Positions 8,229 to 18,851 of a stretch of DNA of 64,000 bases are shown piece by piece. Source of the stretch: Pseudomonadota bacterium (lineage in GTDB: Bacteria > Pseudomonadota > Gammaproteobacteria > Steroidobacterales > Steroidobacteraceae). The notes beneath the pieces are model-generated. The model worked only from the letters and a program-made list of their open reading frames with translations, made no database searches and had not been told where the DNA came from. The translations under genes were made by a program, and so were the position numbers. The stretch lies in NCBI GenBank assembly GCA_021792755.1, contig JAJYUA010000011.1, positions 1 through 64,000 of the forward strand, given 5' to 3'. Numbering within the stretch: the first letter of the stretch is position 1; each line of letters opens with the position of its first letter.

Positions 8229-11114
8229 TCACCGGGCACTCACCAGCGAGCGAAGGTACGCCCCGGTGTGTGAGCGCGCATTGGCCGCCACCGTCTCGGG
8301 CGTGCCGCAGGCCACGATCTCCCCGCCCCCATCGCCCCCCTCCGGTCCCAGATCGATCAGCCAGTCGGCGCTCTTGATGACATCCAGGTTGTGCTCGATG
8401 ATCACGATGGTATTGCCCTGGTCCCGCAGGCGATGCAGAACTCCGAGCAGCTGGGCCACATCGTGGAAGTGCAATCCGGTGGTGGGCTCGTCCAGGATGT
8501 AGAGCGTACGGCCCTCGGACCGCTTGGCGAGCTCCCGCGAGAGCTTCACCCGCTGCGCCTCGCCGCCCGACAGCGTGCTCGCGTTCTGTCCGAGGTGCAG
8601 GTACGACAGTCCCACCTCGCACAGCGTCTTCAGCCGACTCTCCGCCGCCGGCACGTTTTGCAAGAACTGCCTCGCCTCCTCCACGGTCATTTCCAGTACG
8701 TCGTGGATGGTGCGGCCCCGGTAGCGAATCTCCAGCGTCTCGCGGTTGTAGCGTTGCCCATGACAGATATCGCATGGTACGTACACATCGGGTAGGAAGT
8801 GCATTTCAACCCGGATGACGCCGTCGCCCTGACATGCCTCGCACCGTCCGCCCTTGACGTTGAAGCTGAAACGTCCCGCGTCGTATCCCCGGGCGCGCGC
8901 GTCGGGGACGGCGGCGAACAGCTGACGCACCGTGGAGAAGAGATTGGTATAGGTGGCGGGGTTGGACCGGGGCGTGCGGCCGATCGGACTCTGGTCGATG
9001 TCAACGACCGCCTCGATCTGCTCCAGTCCTTCGATCAGCTCGCAAGGCGCCGCCTCGGTGCGCGGTACGCCATTGACGCTTGCAGACGCGTGGTTGAACA
9101 GCGTGTCGATGATCAGCGTCGATTTGCCGGAGCCGGAAACCCCGGTGACGCAGGTCAGCAGGCCCAAGGGGATTTCCGCGGTGATGTGGCGAAGGTTGTT
9201 CCCCGAGGCGCCGCGGATACGGATCTGCCGCTGCGGCGAGCGCGGCACCCGCCGCCGTGGCGCGGCGACGCGAAGCCTGCCGCTCAGATACTGTCCGGTC
9301 AGCGAGGCTTCGCTCGCCTCTATTTGCGCGGGCGTGCCGCAGGCGACGACTTGCCCGCCGTGTGCGCCGGCGCCGGGCCCGAGGTCCACCACGTAGTCCG
9401 CTTCGCGGATCGCTTCTTCGTCGTGCTCCACCACGATCACCGTGTTGCCCAGGTCCCGCAACCGCTTGAGCGTGGCGAGGAGCTTGTGATTGTCGCGAGG
9501 GTGCAGCCCGATCGAAGGCTCGTCCAGGATATACATCACTCCGGTCAGCCCCGAGCCGACCTGACTGGCGAGGCGGATGCGCTGAGCCTCGCCGCCCGAG
9601 AGCGTCTCGGCGCTGCGGTCCAGCGTCAGATATCTCAGCCCCACGTCGGCCAGAAAGCGCAGCCGCGCGGCAATCTCGCGGACGATCTGGCCGGCGACCT
9701 CGCCGCGCCAGCCGGGGACTGCGAGCGAGCCGAAGAACTGCAACGCCTGCTCCACGCTGAGCTCCGTCAGCTGCGGCAAGGTCCTTTCCCCGACGAATAC
9801 CGACCGCGCGGCGCGGCCGAGGCGCTTGCCCTGACACTGCGGGCAGGGCCTCAGGCTCAGGTATCGCGACAGCTCCGTACGCACGGCGCCCGAGTCAGTC
9901 TGCCGGTAGCGCCGCTCGAGATTGGGCAGAATGCCCTCGAAGGGCTGACGCTTGACGGCAGAGCCTTGGCCACCGGCGGCACCGTAATCGAATTCGATCG
10001 CTTCCTCGCCGCTGCCCTCCAGCAGCACGTGACGCACCCGTTCCGGCAGCTCGGTCCAGGGTGTCTCGATGTCAAAGCCATAATGGCGGGCCAGTGATTG
10101 GATGAGCTGGAAGAAGTGCGGGTTGCGCCGGTCCCACCCGCGCACCGCGCCGCTGGCGAGCGACAGGTCTGGGTGCCCCACCACCCGAGTCGGGTCGAAG
10201 AACTGCTGTGTGCCGAGGCCGTCACAGGCCGGGCAGGCCCCGAACGGAGTATTGAACGAGAACAGCTTTGGCTCGAGCGCCGGTACGCTGTAGCCGCAGA
10301 TCGGGCAGGCATGGCGGCTGGAGAACACCCACTCGTCGTCTTTTTTCGAGGCGCCCTCGGCCTGCTGCTCCTGCGCCTCGGCAGGCCCGTCGGGAGCTGC
10401 GGCAAGCAGAATCACCCGAGCGAGACCATCGGAAAGTCTCAGCGCTGTCTCGAACGATTCCGCCAGCCGCTGCTGCGCGTCCGGTCTCAGCCGTATCCGG
10501 TCTATCACCGCTTCGATCGTGTGCTTGCGCCTGGGATCGAGCTGCGGCAGCGCGTCGAGCTCGACAATCCGCCCATCGATGCGGGCGCGCACGAATCCCT
10601 GGCTGATCAGCATCGACAGCGCTTCGGCGTGTGCGCCCTTGCGGTCCGTCACCACAGGCGCCAGCAGCGCGACCGCCGCGCCGGCCGGCAGTTTCAGGAC
10701 CTGATCGACCATCTGGCTGACCGTCTGCGCCTCCAGGTCAAGGCCGTGGTCGGGGCAGCGCGGTACGCCGGCCCGAGCGAACAGCAGCCTCAAATAGTCG
10801 TAGATCTCAGTGACCGTGCCGACCGTTGAGCGCGGATTGTGCGAGGTCGCTTTCTGCTCGATGGCGATGGCGGGCGAGAGGCCGTCGATGTGCTCCACGT
10901 CCGGTTTGTCCATCACCGAGAGGAACTGGCGCGCGTAGGCCGAAAGCGATTCCACGTAGCGGCGCTGCCCCTCGGCGTACAGGGTGTCGAAGGCGAGCGA
11001 GGACTTGCCCGAGCCGGACAGTCCCGTGATCACGACCAGCCGGTCGCGGGGCAGATCGAGATTGACCGCCTTGAGGTTGTGGGTGCGGGCGCCGCGGATC
11101 CGAATCACTTGCAT
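8229..11114 (-). CDS. uvrA: Excinuclease ABC subunit A
   Basis: A 961-aa UvrA, the damage-recognition ATPase of nucleotide excision repair, which loads UvrB on damaged DNA. The start is set at [15 protein letters not shown], matching the family; a longer frame reaches 11318 but its extra 68 residues are not conserved. Two ABC ATPase modules are seen: Walker [10 protein letters not shown] near residue 31 and GVSGSGKST in the second half, each with an LSGGEAQR signature. Zinc fingers CPIC...CPAC and CEAC...CDIC are present. Monocistronic on the minus strand. Confidence 0.98.
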   Translation of the reverse strand: MQVIRIRGARTHNLKAVNLDLPRDRLVVITGLSGSGKSSLAFDTLYAEGQRRYVESLSAYARQFLSVMDKPDVEHIDGLSPAIAIEQKATSHNPRSTVGTVTEIYDYLRLLFARAGVPRCPDHGLDLEAQTVSQMVDQVLKLPAGAAVALLAPVVTDRKGAHAEALSMLISQGFVRARIDGRIVELDALPQLDPRRKHTIEAVIDRIRLRPDAQQRLAESFETALRLSDGLARVILLAAAPDGPAEAQEQQAEGASKKDDEWVFSSRHACPICGYSVPALEPKLFSFNTPFGACPACDGLGTQQFFDPTRVVGHPDLSLASGAVRGWDRRNPHFFQLIQSLARHYGFDIETPWTELPERVRHVLLEGSGEEAIEFDYGAAGGQGSAVKRQPFEGILPNLERRYRQTDSGAVRTELSRYLSLRPCPQCQGKRLGRAARSVFVGERTLPQLTELSVEQALQFFGSLAVPGWRGEVAGQIVREIAARLRFLADVGLRYLTLDRSAETLSGGEAQRIRLASQVGSGLTGVMYILDEPSIGLHPRDNHKLLATLKRLRDLGNTVIVVEHDEEAIREADYVVDLGPGAGAHGGQVVACGTPAQIEASEASLTGQYLSGRLRVAAPRRRVPRSPQRQIRIRGASGNNLRHITAEIPLGLLTCVTGVSGSGKSTLIIDTLFNHASASVNGVPRTEAAPCELIEGLEQIEAVVDIDQSPIGRTPRSNPATYTNLFSTVRQLFAAVPDARARGYDAGRFSFNVKGGRCEACQGDGVIRVEMHFLPDVYVPCDICHGQRYNRETLEIRYRGRTIHDVLEMTVEEARQFLQNVPAAESRLKTLCEVGLSYLHLGQNASTLSGGEAQRVKLSRELAKRSEGRTLYILDEPTTGLHFHDVAQLLGVLHRLRDQGNTIVIIEHNLDVIKSADWLIDLGPEGGDGGGEIVACGTPETVAANARSHTGAYLRSLVSAR

Positions 11115-11277
11115 GACCGGCCAGTGTACCCGCTGGCGGGGCTCGGATGCCGAGCGGCAGCGGCCAAAGGAGGGGCGGTCAGGGTGGTCTGCCGAGAAAC
11201 CACCGCCCTGCCGGCGGCCTTGGCCGGCTGGCTTGTTCATTCCCGTCCGCCCAAGGACCTGCAGCGTATCGAGCGGG

Positions 11278-12150
11278 CTATGAGCCCGTGAGCACCTTGT
11301 CCGATGGGATCTCGACACGGAACGTCGAGCCGCGCCCGACGGATGACTGCACCGTCACCGGCAGACCCAATACGCGCGAGACCCGCCGCACGATGCCAAG
11401 CCCCAGCCCGAACCCGTCCCGTGTCGCCCGACGCGCCGCCTCGAGCCGGTGGAAGTCCTCAAAGATCCTCTTGAGATCCGTGCTCGCGATGCCGATGCCG
11501 GTGTCGGACACCTCCAGGCAAAGAGACCCTCCCGCACGCACGTGCGCACGCAGTCGCACTTCTCCAGCGAGCGTATAGCGGATCGCGTTGCTGACCAGAT
11601 TGGCGAGCAGACTGCGCAGCAGGATCGCATCGGTTTGAACCACATGGCCCGCCGGCTCGCATCGAAAAGCAAGTCCCTTTGCGCGGGCCCCAGGGCTGAA
11701 TTGTCGCTGCAGATACTCGAACAATTCCGAAATCCGCAGCGGCTGCTCCTCGATGCCGCCCGCTCCCGCTTCGATGCGGCAGATCTCCAGCAACATCCTG
11801 AGCAGCTCACGCATGCGAGCCACGGAGACGCGAGCAACCACAACGCTCCCGCCGGCACCCCCGGCGCCTATCGTGCGCTCGATCTCTTCGATCGCAAGCT
11901 CGAGCGCCTGCACCGGCTGAGTCAAGTCATGCACGGCCAGCCCAACGAACTCATGCACGGACCGGACACCGGCCTGCTCACTTTCAGCGGCAAAATCGTC
12001 CTGCGAGTGCTGTTGAAATCCTCCGGCCTCGCGCAGGACGGGTCCTTCGCCCGATCTCCCGCAGCGGCGCACCTGCCGTACAACCGAAACCGCCGGGACC
12101 GGCGCCCGCTCCGGCAGGGTGAAGGCATCTCGCAAATGCTTGCCTGTCAT
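11278..12150 (-). CDS. Cytoplasmic sensor histidine kinase
   Basis: A 290-aa kinase. Start chosen at 12150 because a GGGGAG site precedes that ATG; an in-frame start at 12204 would overlap the regulator gene. The first ~65 residues match nothing known and no membrane segment is present. DHp domain: LAVHDLTQP with phospho-acceptor His74. HATPase domain: N box [11 protein letters not shown]1 DTGIGIA and G2 GFGLGLGIV. It follows the OmpR-type regulator by 22 bases, so the two form one operon. The location beside cytochrome genes suggests redox sensing, but no cofactor-binding motif is visible. Confidence 0.88.
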   Translation of the reverse strand: MTGKHLRDAFTLPERAPVPAVSVVRQVRRCGRSGEGPVLREAGGFQQHSQDDFAAESEQAGVRSVHEFVGLAVHDLTQPVQALELAIEEIERTIGAGGAGGSVVVARVSVARMRELLRMLLEICRIEAGAGGIEEQPLRISELFEYLQRQFSPGARAKGLAFRCEPAGHVVQTDAILLRSLLANLVSNAIRYTLAGEVRLRAHVRAGGSLCLEVSDTGIGIASTDLKRIFEDFHRLEAARRATRDGFGLGLGIVRRVSRVLGLPVTVQSSVGRGSTFRVEIPSDKVLTGS

Positions 12151-12172
12151 GATCACTCTCACTCCCCGAACG

Positions 12173-12886
12173 TCAATCGACAGCCGAAAGCTTGTAGCCG
12201 ACACCCCAAACGGTCAGCAGAAGCTTCGGTCTGGAGGGGTCGCGATCGATCTTGGCGCGCAGCCGGTTGATGTGGCACTCCACCGCGTGGTCGTAGCCGT
12301 CGTGACTGTAACCCCAGACCGCATCGAGCAGCTGGGAGCGGCTGTAAACGCGTCCCGGATTGTGGGCAAACAGCAGCAGAAGATCGTACTCCTTATGTGT
12401 CAGCACCACCGGCTTGCCCCGCACCGTAACTTCGCGAGACGCCGGATCTATGGTCAATGCGTCGCCGAAGCGCAGCACCCGGCGGAGATTTCCGGCCTGC
12501 TCGGACAGTGCATCCACGCGCCGAAAAAGCGACCTCACCCGCGCCACCAGCTCCGCCGCGCTGTATGGCTTGGTCATGTAGTCATCGGCTCCCATCTCCA
12601 GCCCGAGCACCCTGTCAATCTCGCTCGTCCGCGCCGACACCATGAGCACGGGCGTATACGCCCTGCGCGTTCTGAGACGGCGGCATACCTCGAGTCCATC
12701 CAGCCCGGGAAGCATGATGTCCAGAACGATCAGGTCGAAAGGTTTCGCCTGCGCCAGACTCAAGCCGGTATCGCCGGACAGGGCCACCTCGACGTTGCAG
12801 GAGAGCTCTTCCAGCTGGCGCTTGAGAGCACCGGCCACCGCCGGCTCGTCTTCCACGATCAGAACGTTGCGCCTCGTACTCATCAT
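12173..12886 (-). CDS. OmpR/PhoB-family response regulator
   Basis: A 237-aa two-domain regulator. The receiver has the acidic pair in VEDEP, phospho-acceptor Asp56 (LIVLDIMLPG) and conserved Lys in MTKPYS. The winged-helix domain has HKEYDLLLLF, the SRSQLLDAVWG recognition region and the C-terminal TVWGVGYKL hairpin. It is the first gene of a two-gene operon with the histidine kinase and lies on the same strand as, and downstream of, the cytochrome cluster, the likely target. Confidence 0.93.
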   Translation of the reverse strand: MMSTRRNVLIVEDEPAVAGALKRQLEELSCNVEVALSGDTGLSLAQAKPFDLIVLDIMLPGLDGLEVCRRLRTRRAYTPVLMVSARTSEIDRVLGLEMGADDYMTKPYSAAELVARVRSLFRRVDALSEQAGNLRRVLRFGDALTIDPASREVTVRGKPVVLTHKEYDLLLLFAHNPGRVYSRSQLLDAVWGYSHDGYDHAVECHINRLRAKIDRDPSRPKLLLTVWGVGYKLSAVD

Positions 12887-13232
12887 GCAAACCCTCCCTC
12901 GCCTGACTTCGCCGCTCGGCCATCACACCCGGACGAGGTGCGCCGTCCACGACGGGCGCAGGGCCATTGACCACACGATGACCGCGCGGCACATTTCACG
13001 GCGGACCGGCCATGCCTGCGACATCCCCGACCTGCCTTCGCCGGATGCGCCGCACGTACGCGCTCCCTGCGCGCTCACCGCTCTAGCGCCGGCGATCCGT
13101 GCCCCGCAAGCTCGGCAGCGAAGCCTCGGACGACCGGCCGCCGCACGAACGCATCTCCATCCCCCGGCGCCAGGGTCCGGTCCGCTCCTGCCCGTCTGCA
13201 CAAATCGGGCACGCCGCAGGCCGCCGGGACTT
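12887..13232. other. Intergenic stretch upstream of the response regulator
   Basis: About 345 bases with no supportable gene. It probably contains the promoter of the two-component operon on the minus strand. Open frames here have no recognisable features. Confidence 0.4.
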
Positions 13233-13415
13233 CTAGCTTCCGCAGTCCGCATAATCGGGCGTCGCACCCACGTCGTCCGGCCGCCCCGGAATCGCGATGC
13301 ACAGCCTGATGACGTGCCTGGCGCAAGCCGGCATGCGGAGATAACTTGCACAGCTGGCTTCCCCGGCAATCCCGCTCAAGAAGGCCATGCGACTCTCGCC
13401 GCAGCCCCCGCACAT
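13233..13415 (-). CDS. Small Cys-rich protein, translationally coupled
   Basis: A 60-aa frame starting MCGGCGESRMAFLSGIAGEA and ending PDYADCGS, with seven cysteines including a CxxC pair at residues 2 and 5. Its ATG overlaps the stop of the upstream membrane-protein gene as TGATG, a classic reinitiation arrangement, which is the main reason to believe it. No family is recognised. It could be a metal-binding or redox accessory of the cytochrome locus, but it could also be a chance frame. Confidence 0.4.
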   Translation of the reverse strand: MCGGCGESRMAFLSGIAGEASCASYLRMPACARHVIRLCIAIPGRPDDVGATPDYADCGS

Positions 13416-13927
13416 CAGGAAACGACCTCCCGCCGGCCGGATGCGACGGTCACCGCCTGCGCATGGGGCCTCACCCAGATGTCCCAAAGACTGAGCAGGA
13501 TCATGGCCGCGACGCTCAAGACGAATGTGCCGCCGCCGAGAAGCACCAGGTATACCCATCCATAATTCAGCTTGGTGAGGAACCAGCCGGAGACGTCCGC
13601 CAGAAACGCGGCAAACGGCAACACGGCCAGAGTCGCCTTCCAGCGCGGCGGAAAGCTCGAATGCACGAATATGTACCCGACCATGAAGAAGACCACCGAA
13701 AGACCCATCATGTGGATGTGCGCAAGCGACAACAGCGTCACATAGCCGACGCCGGACCCGTAATAGGTTGCGGCAATGTCATGGACCGTGAGCAGCGGGC
13801 TGCCGTTGCTGCCGATGTGGCTGAAGTCCAAGTACGTAAGTGCCATCAATATGGCAACCCCGAGAAACAACAACGTCGCCGTTACAAGCGCTTTCATTTC
13901 CACGGAAAGATCGGCTAACGGTTTCAT
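13415..13927 (-). CDS. Four-helix membrane protein of the cytochrome locus
   Basis: A 170-aa membrane protein with start at 13927 (preceded by GGAGAG) rather than 13975. Four hydrophobic segments are visible, roughly residues 11-31, 58-86, 99-116 and 126-150. Conserved-looking histidines lie in VHDIAATYY and in AHIHMMGLS, at the end of one helix and start of the next, which would suit haem b binding. No named family is certain. The neighbouring genes on the same strand encode periplasmic and lipid-anchored cytochromes c, so a quinol- or cytochrome-linked electron transfer role is inferred. Confidence 0.65.
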   Translation of the reverse strand: MKPLADLSVEMKALVTATLLFLGVAILMALTYLDFSHIGSNGSPLLTVHDIAATYYGSGVGYVTLLSLAHIHMMGLSVVFFMVGYIFVHSSFPPRWKATLAVLPFAAFLADVSGWFLTKLNYGWVYLVLLGGGTFVLSVAAMILLSLWDIWVRPHAQAVTVASGRREVVS

Positions 13928-13988
13928 GATCGACTCTCCAGAATCAGATGACACATGCGGCGGCTTCTGCAGCATCCGGCGCCTGCCG

Positions 13989-14348
13989 CTAGTTTTTCGC
14001 CTTGGTCGCGCTGACCGTGATCGGCACGGTTGAATAATAGGCCGCCACGTTTCTCAGTTGCGCCAGCGACATGGGACGGACCATCTCGTTCATCACGCCG
14101 CTTCTTCGAGTCCCTCCTTTGAAGGCAATGAGCTGCTGCACGAGGTATTCGTAGTGCTGGCCGGCGAGATTCGGCACGTCCGTCGCCACCGAGATGCCGT
14201 CGGACCCGTGACAGGTTGCGCAAATCACCGATTCGACCTTTCCGGCGGCGGGGTCGGGCTGCGCGGCACCGGCCGACGCCGCCACGAGCAAAACTGTCAT
14301 GCCGGTGGCCGCAAGGCCGGCGGCGAATAGAGCGAAATGTGTACGCAT
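13989..14348 (-). CDS. Periplasmic monohaem cytochrome c (class I)
   Basis: A 119-aa protein with a signal peptide of about 29 residues ending ASAGA. The haem attachment motif CATCH follows in VICATCHGSDG. A distal axial Met is likely in the MNEMVRPMS segment, and the C-terminal helix LAQLRNVAAYYS completes the c553-like fold. It sits 61 bases upstream of the membrane protein gene on the same strand, so cotranscription is likely. It probably shuttles electrons in the periplasm. Confidence 0.88.
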   Translation of the reverse strand: MRTHFALFAAGLAATGMTVLLVAASAGAAQPDPAAGKVESVICATCHGSDGISVATDVPNLAGQHYEYLVQQLIAFKGGTRRSGVMNEMVRPMSLAQLRNVAAYYSTVPITVSATKAKN

Positions 14349-14463
14349 GCTTGCTCAAGCTCCTCATCTCAGCGGATCCGTGCTGGATCCCTGTACAACC
14401 AAAACTGACTCGACTTCGCGGCCCGCGGCCCGCGGCCCGTCGCCGCGCGCGCGCGGCAAACGG

Positions 14464-14889
14464 TCAATTGTCGCGTGCTCCCTGATCTATCCATTTTGCG
14501 ATCATGTTCACCTGCGAACCCGGCAGCCGCCTCGCGTGCTCGGATGCGACCGCGCATTTGCGGTCCGCCGTCACCAGGTGCTTGCACATTTTCGGCATGT
14601 TCATCGACGGGTGCGCTCCGTGCCTGAGCAGCCATATGAGGTTGCTCTGCCGACTCGATCCCGGGATCACGAGCGGGCCGAATTTGCTTCCTTTCATGAG
14701 CGTGGCATAACTTTGCACACTGAATCCGCTGATTTCATAGCCAATGCCGCCCGGGCTGTGGCACACCGCACAGTTGTGCTCGAGAACAGGATGAACGTCC
14801 TGCCTGAAGCTCACCGGGTCGGAGCGACAGCCGCTGACAAGAAACGCGGCGGAAAGGGAAGCTAAGGCAATCGCTTTGGGTATGAACAT
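14464..14889 (-). CDS. Lipid-anchored cytochrome c
   Basis: A 141-aa protein with start at 14889 (GGAAGG ribosome site); an upstream in-frame Met adds 11 residues. The signal ends in a lipobox LVSGC, so it is a predicted lipoprotein. The haem motif is CAVCH in HNCAVCHSPGG and a Met-rich stretch (MNMPKMCKHL) may supply the distal ligand. The overall pattern resembles the planctomycete-type cytochrome c domain, seen in many Gram-negative bacteria. It belongs to the minus-strand cytochrome cluster. Confidence 0.8.
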   Translation of the reverse strand: MFIPKAIALASLSAAFLVSGCRSDPVSFRQDVHPVLEHNCAVCHSPGGIGYEISGFSVQSYATLMKGSKFGPLVIPGSSRQSNLIWLLRHGAHPSMNMPKMCKHLVTADRKCAVASEHARRLPGSQVNMIAKWIDQGARDN

Positions 14890-15434
14890 GATAGTGCCTT
14901 CCAATGTGAGCAATCCGGCCATATCCGGATTTCCCGGAAAACCCTGTGCGTGATCTCCAGGAAGTCGGCGCGCTGGTTTTCACGCCGCCCGTGCAGCTTT
15001 CGCCAAAAAACGGAGCTTGCCGGCGGCAACACCGCCGCCCGCTGCGTTCGACAGGCGGTGTTTTGTGATGGCGCTCGTCGTGCCAAACAGCCAAGGCCTC
15101 GTCGGCAAGCCGAGTCAGGCCGTGTCGGCCGCAAACGGTCATCGGCGACTCCGGTCTGACCCAACAGTTCTGCGAAATCTCTTTCCATCTCGGCCATGGA
15201 GGCAGCATGGCGACTCGTTGCGCGAGGGTCCATACGAAGGAGTGCGTATGCCGTTACTCGCCGAATGCCGGATATCCAAGGGCGTGAAGGATATTTTTTT
15301 AGGGCAAAAGGTCAATTCGATTTCTCTGTCGTGTCAGGTGGCCGCACTGCCGTCCGCGCTGGGCGTGTCGCTCATCGAGCGATTCGCGACCGGCGCGTCG
15401 GTTGCGTTCACGGCAACGGCCTGCCGTAGCCGCC
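14890..15434. other. Gap within the cytochrome cluster
   Basis: About 545 bases between two cytochrome genes on the same strand. Long plus-strand frames (for example 15017-15478) are low-complexity and unlike any family. No gene is supported. The distance suggests the gene at 15435-15770 has its own transcript. Confidence 0.4.
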
Positions 15435-15770
15435 TCAGCCGCGGAACCTGCTGCGCACGTAACCGAGCACCAGCTTGATCTGCTGGTCGGTCAACGACGC
15501 GTCGCCGCCTCTCGCAGGCATCGCCATGGGCGCGCCCGGGGCCTGGTAACCGTGCTCGATACGCTTCAGAAGCACGGCGGCCGGCAGGCTGAGCACCCCA
15601 TTTTTTTGGGTGAAATCCGGCACCCCCGGAAACGCCCCTTTGCCGTCACTGCCGTGACAAGCGCTGCAGTGCGTTTCGTAGATCGTTTGCCCGGGACTTG
15701 CCGCGAGCGCACAGCCGGCGATCGTGGACCCGAGTATCAGTGCAATAAGCCGCAACATCGACCTGTTCAT
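15435..15770 (-). CDS. Small periplasmic cytochrome c
   Basis: A 111-aa protein with a signal peptide (MNRSMLRLIALILGSTIAGC, then ALA). The segment SGC could also be read as a lipobox, so it may be lipid-anchored. The haem motif is CSACH in THCSACHGSDGKGAFPGVPD and the Met of APMAMPARGG is the likely sixth ligand, as in short cytochromes c of the c5/c551 type. It is the first gene of the cytochrome cluster, with an AT-rich regulatory region upstream. Confidence 0.87.
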   Translation of the reverse strand: MNRSMLRLIALILGSTIAGCALAASPGQTIYETHCSACHGSDGKGAFPGVPDFTQKNGVLSLPAAVLLKRIEHGYQAPGAPMAMPARGGDASLTDQQIKLVLGYVRSRFRG

Positions 15771-15975
15771 GGTTGCTCCTCGCGACGTCAGTGGCTGACC
15801 AAGTCTCCAGCGCTGCAGAGATGTGCGAGAAGTTTCCCGAACAAACTCTGGTGCGTGAGAAACACTTTACTCGCCAAAGTTTCTCTAATGCCTCTCGCGC
15901 TTCCGAAGGTGTTTTGACTAATGTCAGACACGAACAAAACAGATCGACATTTGTCAGGCATTAATTTTTTTTTGT
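15771..15975 (-). promoter_or_regulatory. AT-rich control region of the cytochrome gene
   Basis: This stretch is much richer in A and T than its surroundings. It contains an inverted repeat GAGAAAC ... GTTTCTC at 15857-15885 (15-base spacer) and a second dyad AATGTC ... GACATT around 15918-15950. Both lie upstream of the cytochrome gene that starts at 15770 on the minus strand. They could be operators, for example for the OmpR-type regulator of the same locus, but this is inference. Confidence 0.3.
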
Positions 15976-16960
15976 AACTCTTAACGCAAGCGCGCCGCAG
16001 ACGCCGTTCTTGTGTGGAGCGCCCGCGGAGGGGCGTGGCGGCCCGAATGCAGGCCGACCGGTTATCGCCGGCAATATCGCGCGCGAGCGCGCGCTTCGCG
16101 GACAGCTCGGCCGCCTTCGGCGCCCGGCGCCAAGCATGTCCTGCAATGCTTCAGGCAGCCATAAGGAGCCGAAGAGCTGAAGACCAGAGGGCCCGGCGGC
16201 GACGTCGTGAAGGCCGAGCCCGCCGGCCGGCGGCTTGCAGCGGTACGGACCATCGGCGTTCATCGGGTCACGCAGCGCAGAGCGCGGATGCCGGCGTGCT
16301 CGTCTCGACAGCCGCAGCGCGGGTCTAGGGCATGCGCAACTTCACTGATGTAACTACGTACTTGAGGAAGGCGAAACGGGGTCGCCGTTCGGAGAAAAAG
16401 TGACGCGCATGCGCGAGCAGGGTGCGGTTGGCGCGCGGATTGAGTGGGTCGGCGGCTCGGCGTCGGGGCGGGGATGTCGCCGGCCGCGCGCAGCTGCGAC
16501 CGTGGTCGCGTCGGGTGGTTGAGGCAGTTGGCTTGATTGCGGCGCCGCGATCCGCTTGGCGCGGCGTGCGCAAGCCTCTCCGGCCGCAAGAGCAGTGCTG
16601 AGAACGCAGGGTGCGAGGCGCTCGCGACCGTCACCGGCGCCGAGCGAGCCGCGGCGGCCGGCAGGCGGCACGGGGTCTCGGAGGCGATGATGCATGCACT
16701 GCCGGCATTGAGGCGGCGGTGCGCGCGAGAATTGATGCCATTCCGCGCTTAAGGTCAGTGTCTCGCTGCGATGAAATGAGCGCGGGAGTACCGGCAGAGC
16801 GGGTCACGGAACCGGTGTTCCGGGTCTTTTTTGGGAGGCGGGGTGAGGCGGCTCGAAGGCCGCTAGGGGTCGCTGGATTTGCGGTAGGATAAAATGTACG
16901 GGTGGCGGCCGGAATCAATGATCGACATTCAGATGAATATTCACACCGGAGGGCTGGCTC
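15976..16960. other. Long stretch without a supported gene
   Basis: Almost 1 kb before ssb. Open frames on both strands are compositionally biased, mutually overlapping and lack signals or family features. No RNA gene or repeat was recognised. The last bases hold the ssb ribosome site (GGAGGG). Confidence 0.4.
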
Positions 16961-17458
<498 letters not shown>

Positions 17459-17724
17459 CGGGAGCCGCGTTCATCCTAGGCCCCCGGTCCGGGTCGCCTG
17501 ACCGCTCGGGCTGGCGTCGAGCCATGCCCTCACGGGTATGGCGCTGCGGGCGCTTCGGCGGTCCGCCACGCCTCTGTGTTGGTGCGTCGCGCCGATGGGC
17601 CATGCGGATGCCCGAGCGCTTGCGGCCGCGACCCTGCGCCCAAGAGCGCTTCAGATGCCAGCTCGACGGGCGCGGCAAAAGCCGCGCAGTGTCCGGCTGG
17701 GAAGCAAGGATGAGGTCAAAGGCA

Positions 17725-18765
17725 TCAGCAATCCGGCTCACCTGCGCCCCTGGCGCCGACCGACGCCCGGTCGGCCGGGTCGCCACGGGGTACGGCCGAT
17801 GATGAGCTAGGCGCGAGGCGGGCCCGGGTCTGGGACGGCAGTTCGCCAAAGAGCAGCTTGTAGTTCTGCGAAAACCGGCTCCAGTGCCACACGCCGTATC
17901 GCGCGGCGATATCCCCGATCGATACCCCGTCCTTGTCACCTGACAGCAAATCGCGTCGCACGCGGTTGAGTTGGAGATTGCGTATGTAGCTGCCCGGGCC
18001 CAAGCCGAGGATCGACTGGAATATACACTCGAGAGAGCGCCGACTGGCGCCGGTGTGTCTGCAGACCTCCGCAACCGAGACTCCATCCGTGATGCGGTGA
18101 TCGATGTACTCCTGTGCGATGCGAAACTGCCGCAGCGCGCGCCGTTTCGCCCCCTGCGGCACGCTCTGAGCGGCGTGCGCCGCGGTGCGCCACACGACCC
18201 GCCGCAGCGCGTCGGCTACCGAGGATTTGAATGCCGTTGCAGCCGCAGATGGCTGTTCCGGCGATTGCACACGCGCAAGGGTCGCAAGCCCGGACTCAAG
18301 GATCCCGCGCAGGCTCTGTACGCCAGGGGCGTCGTGGATGACATCGACGCCGTCGCGCTCGGTGGTCTCCTCTAGCAGGAGCTCTCGAGACACGTCCATG
18401 CAGTAGACGTTGAGTCCGGCCGGTGTCTTGCCGACGAGAGCCTCGCCTCCCGGGCACACCGCCAAATGATCCCGCGTCAGAGACGTTCCGTTTACCGTAC
18501 AGGACGGGGAAGTGTCAGTCAGCAAGCAGATTCCCCACCGGTCGGCAGGCGTGGCCGCCGCCTGGGCGAGCGCTTGATTGGCGGTCTCGAGCTGAACGAT
18601 GAAATCGCAGCCGAAATCGAAAGAAGTTACCCGTCCTTCAAATGCGCCCGCGCTCAACTGCCGGTATTCCTGGCCATAGCCGCGATAGTGCGCCGCCTGC
18701 GAGTCGATATCTGAAAATCGCTCCACGCATACCCAGGGTGGCGAAGTCGCCGGATCGCCGAACAC
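17725..18765 (-). CDS. AraC-family transcriptional regulator
   Basis: A 346-aa regulator. The N-terminal ~200 residues form a sensory part (AraC-binding-like), followed by the double helix-turn-helix: first HTH VSVAEVCRHTGASRRSLECIF, second IGDIAARYGVWHWSRFSQNY with the FGELPSQTR end typical of AraC/XylS. It is divergent from the TonB receptor gene, 86 bases away, so it very likely controls that receptor and the dehydrogenase behind it. A similar regulator at 50290 also precedes a TonB receptor in this window. Confidence 0.9.
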   Translation of the reverse strand: MFGDPATSPPWVCVERFSDIDSQAAHYRGYGQEYRQLSAGAFEGRVTSFDFGCDFIVQLETANQALAQAAATPADRWGICLLTDTSPSCTVNGTSLTRDHLAVCPGGEALVGKTPAGLNVYCMDVSRELLLEETTERDGVDVIHDAPGVQSLRGILESGLATLARVQSPEQPSAAATAFKSSVADALRRVVWRTAAHAAQSVPQGAKRRALRQFRIAQEYIDHRITDGVSVAEVCRHTGASRRSLECIFQSILGLGPGSYIRNLQLNRVRRDLLSGDKDGVSIGDIAARYGVWHWSRFSQNYKLLFGELPSQTRARLAPSSSSAVPRGDPADRASVGARGAGEPDC

Positions 18766-18851
18766 GCATCGTCTCTGCGCAAAGTGGATAACGGACTCAG
18801 TCTATCGCGCGGTACCGTGCCGATCAACAGTGGAATCACAGGGGGTAAAAA
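18766..18851. promoter_or_regulatory. Divergent promoter region, AraC regulator / TonB receptor
   Basis: The 86-base space must hold both start regions. A strong AGGGGG ribosome site lies just before the receptor ATG. No consensus sigma-70 hexamers stand out. Confidence 0.4.

Noticed and set aside
7747-8775. A 342-aa minus-strand frame with long Pro/Leu repeats
   Set aside because: It is the complement of the Gly/Ser codon array and of the 3' end of uvrA. The repeats arise from the sense lipoprotein gene.
15017-15478. A 153-aa plus-strand frame between cytochrome genes
   Set aside because: No family features, no ribosome site, and it runs into the end of the cytochrome gene on the other strand.
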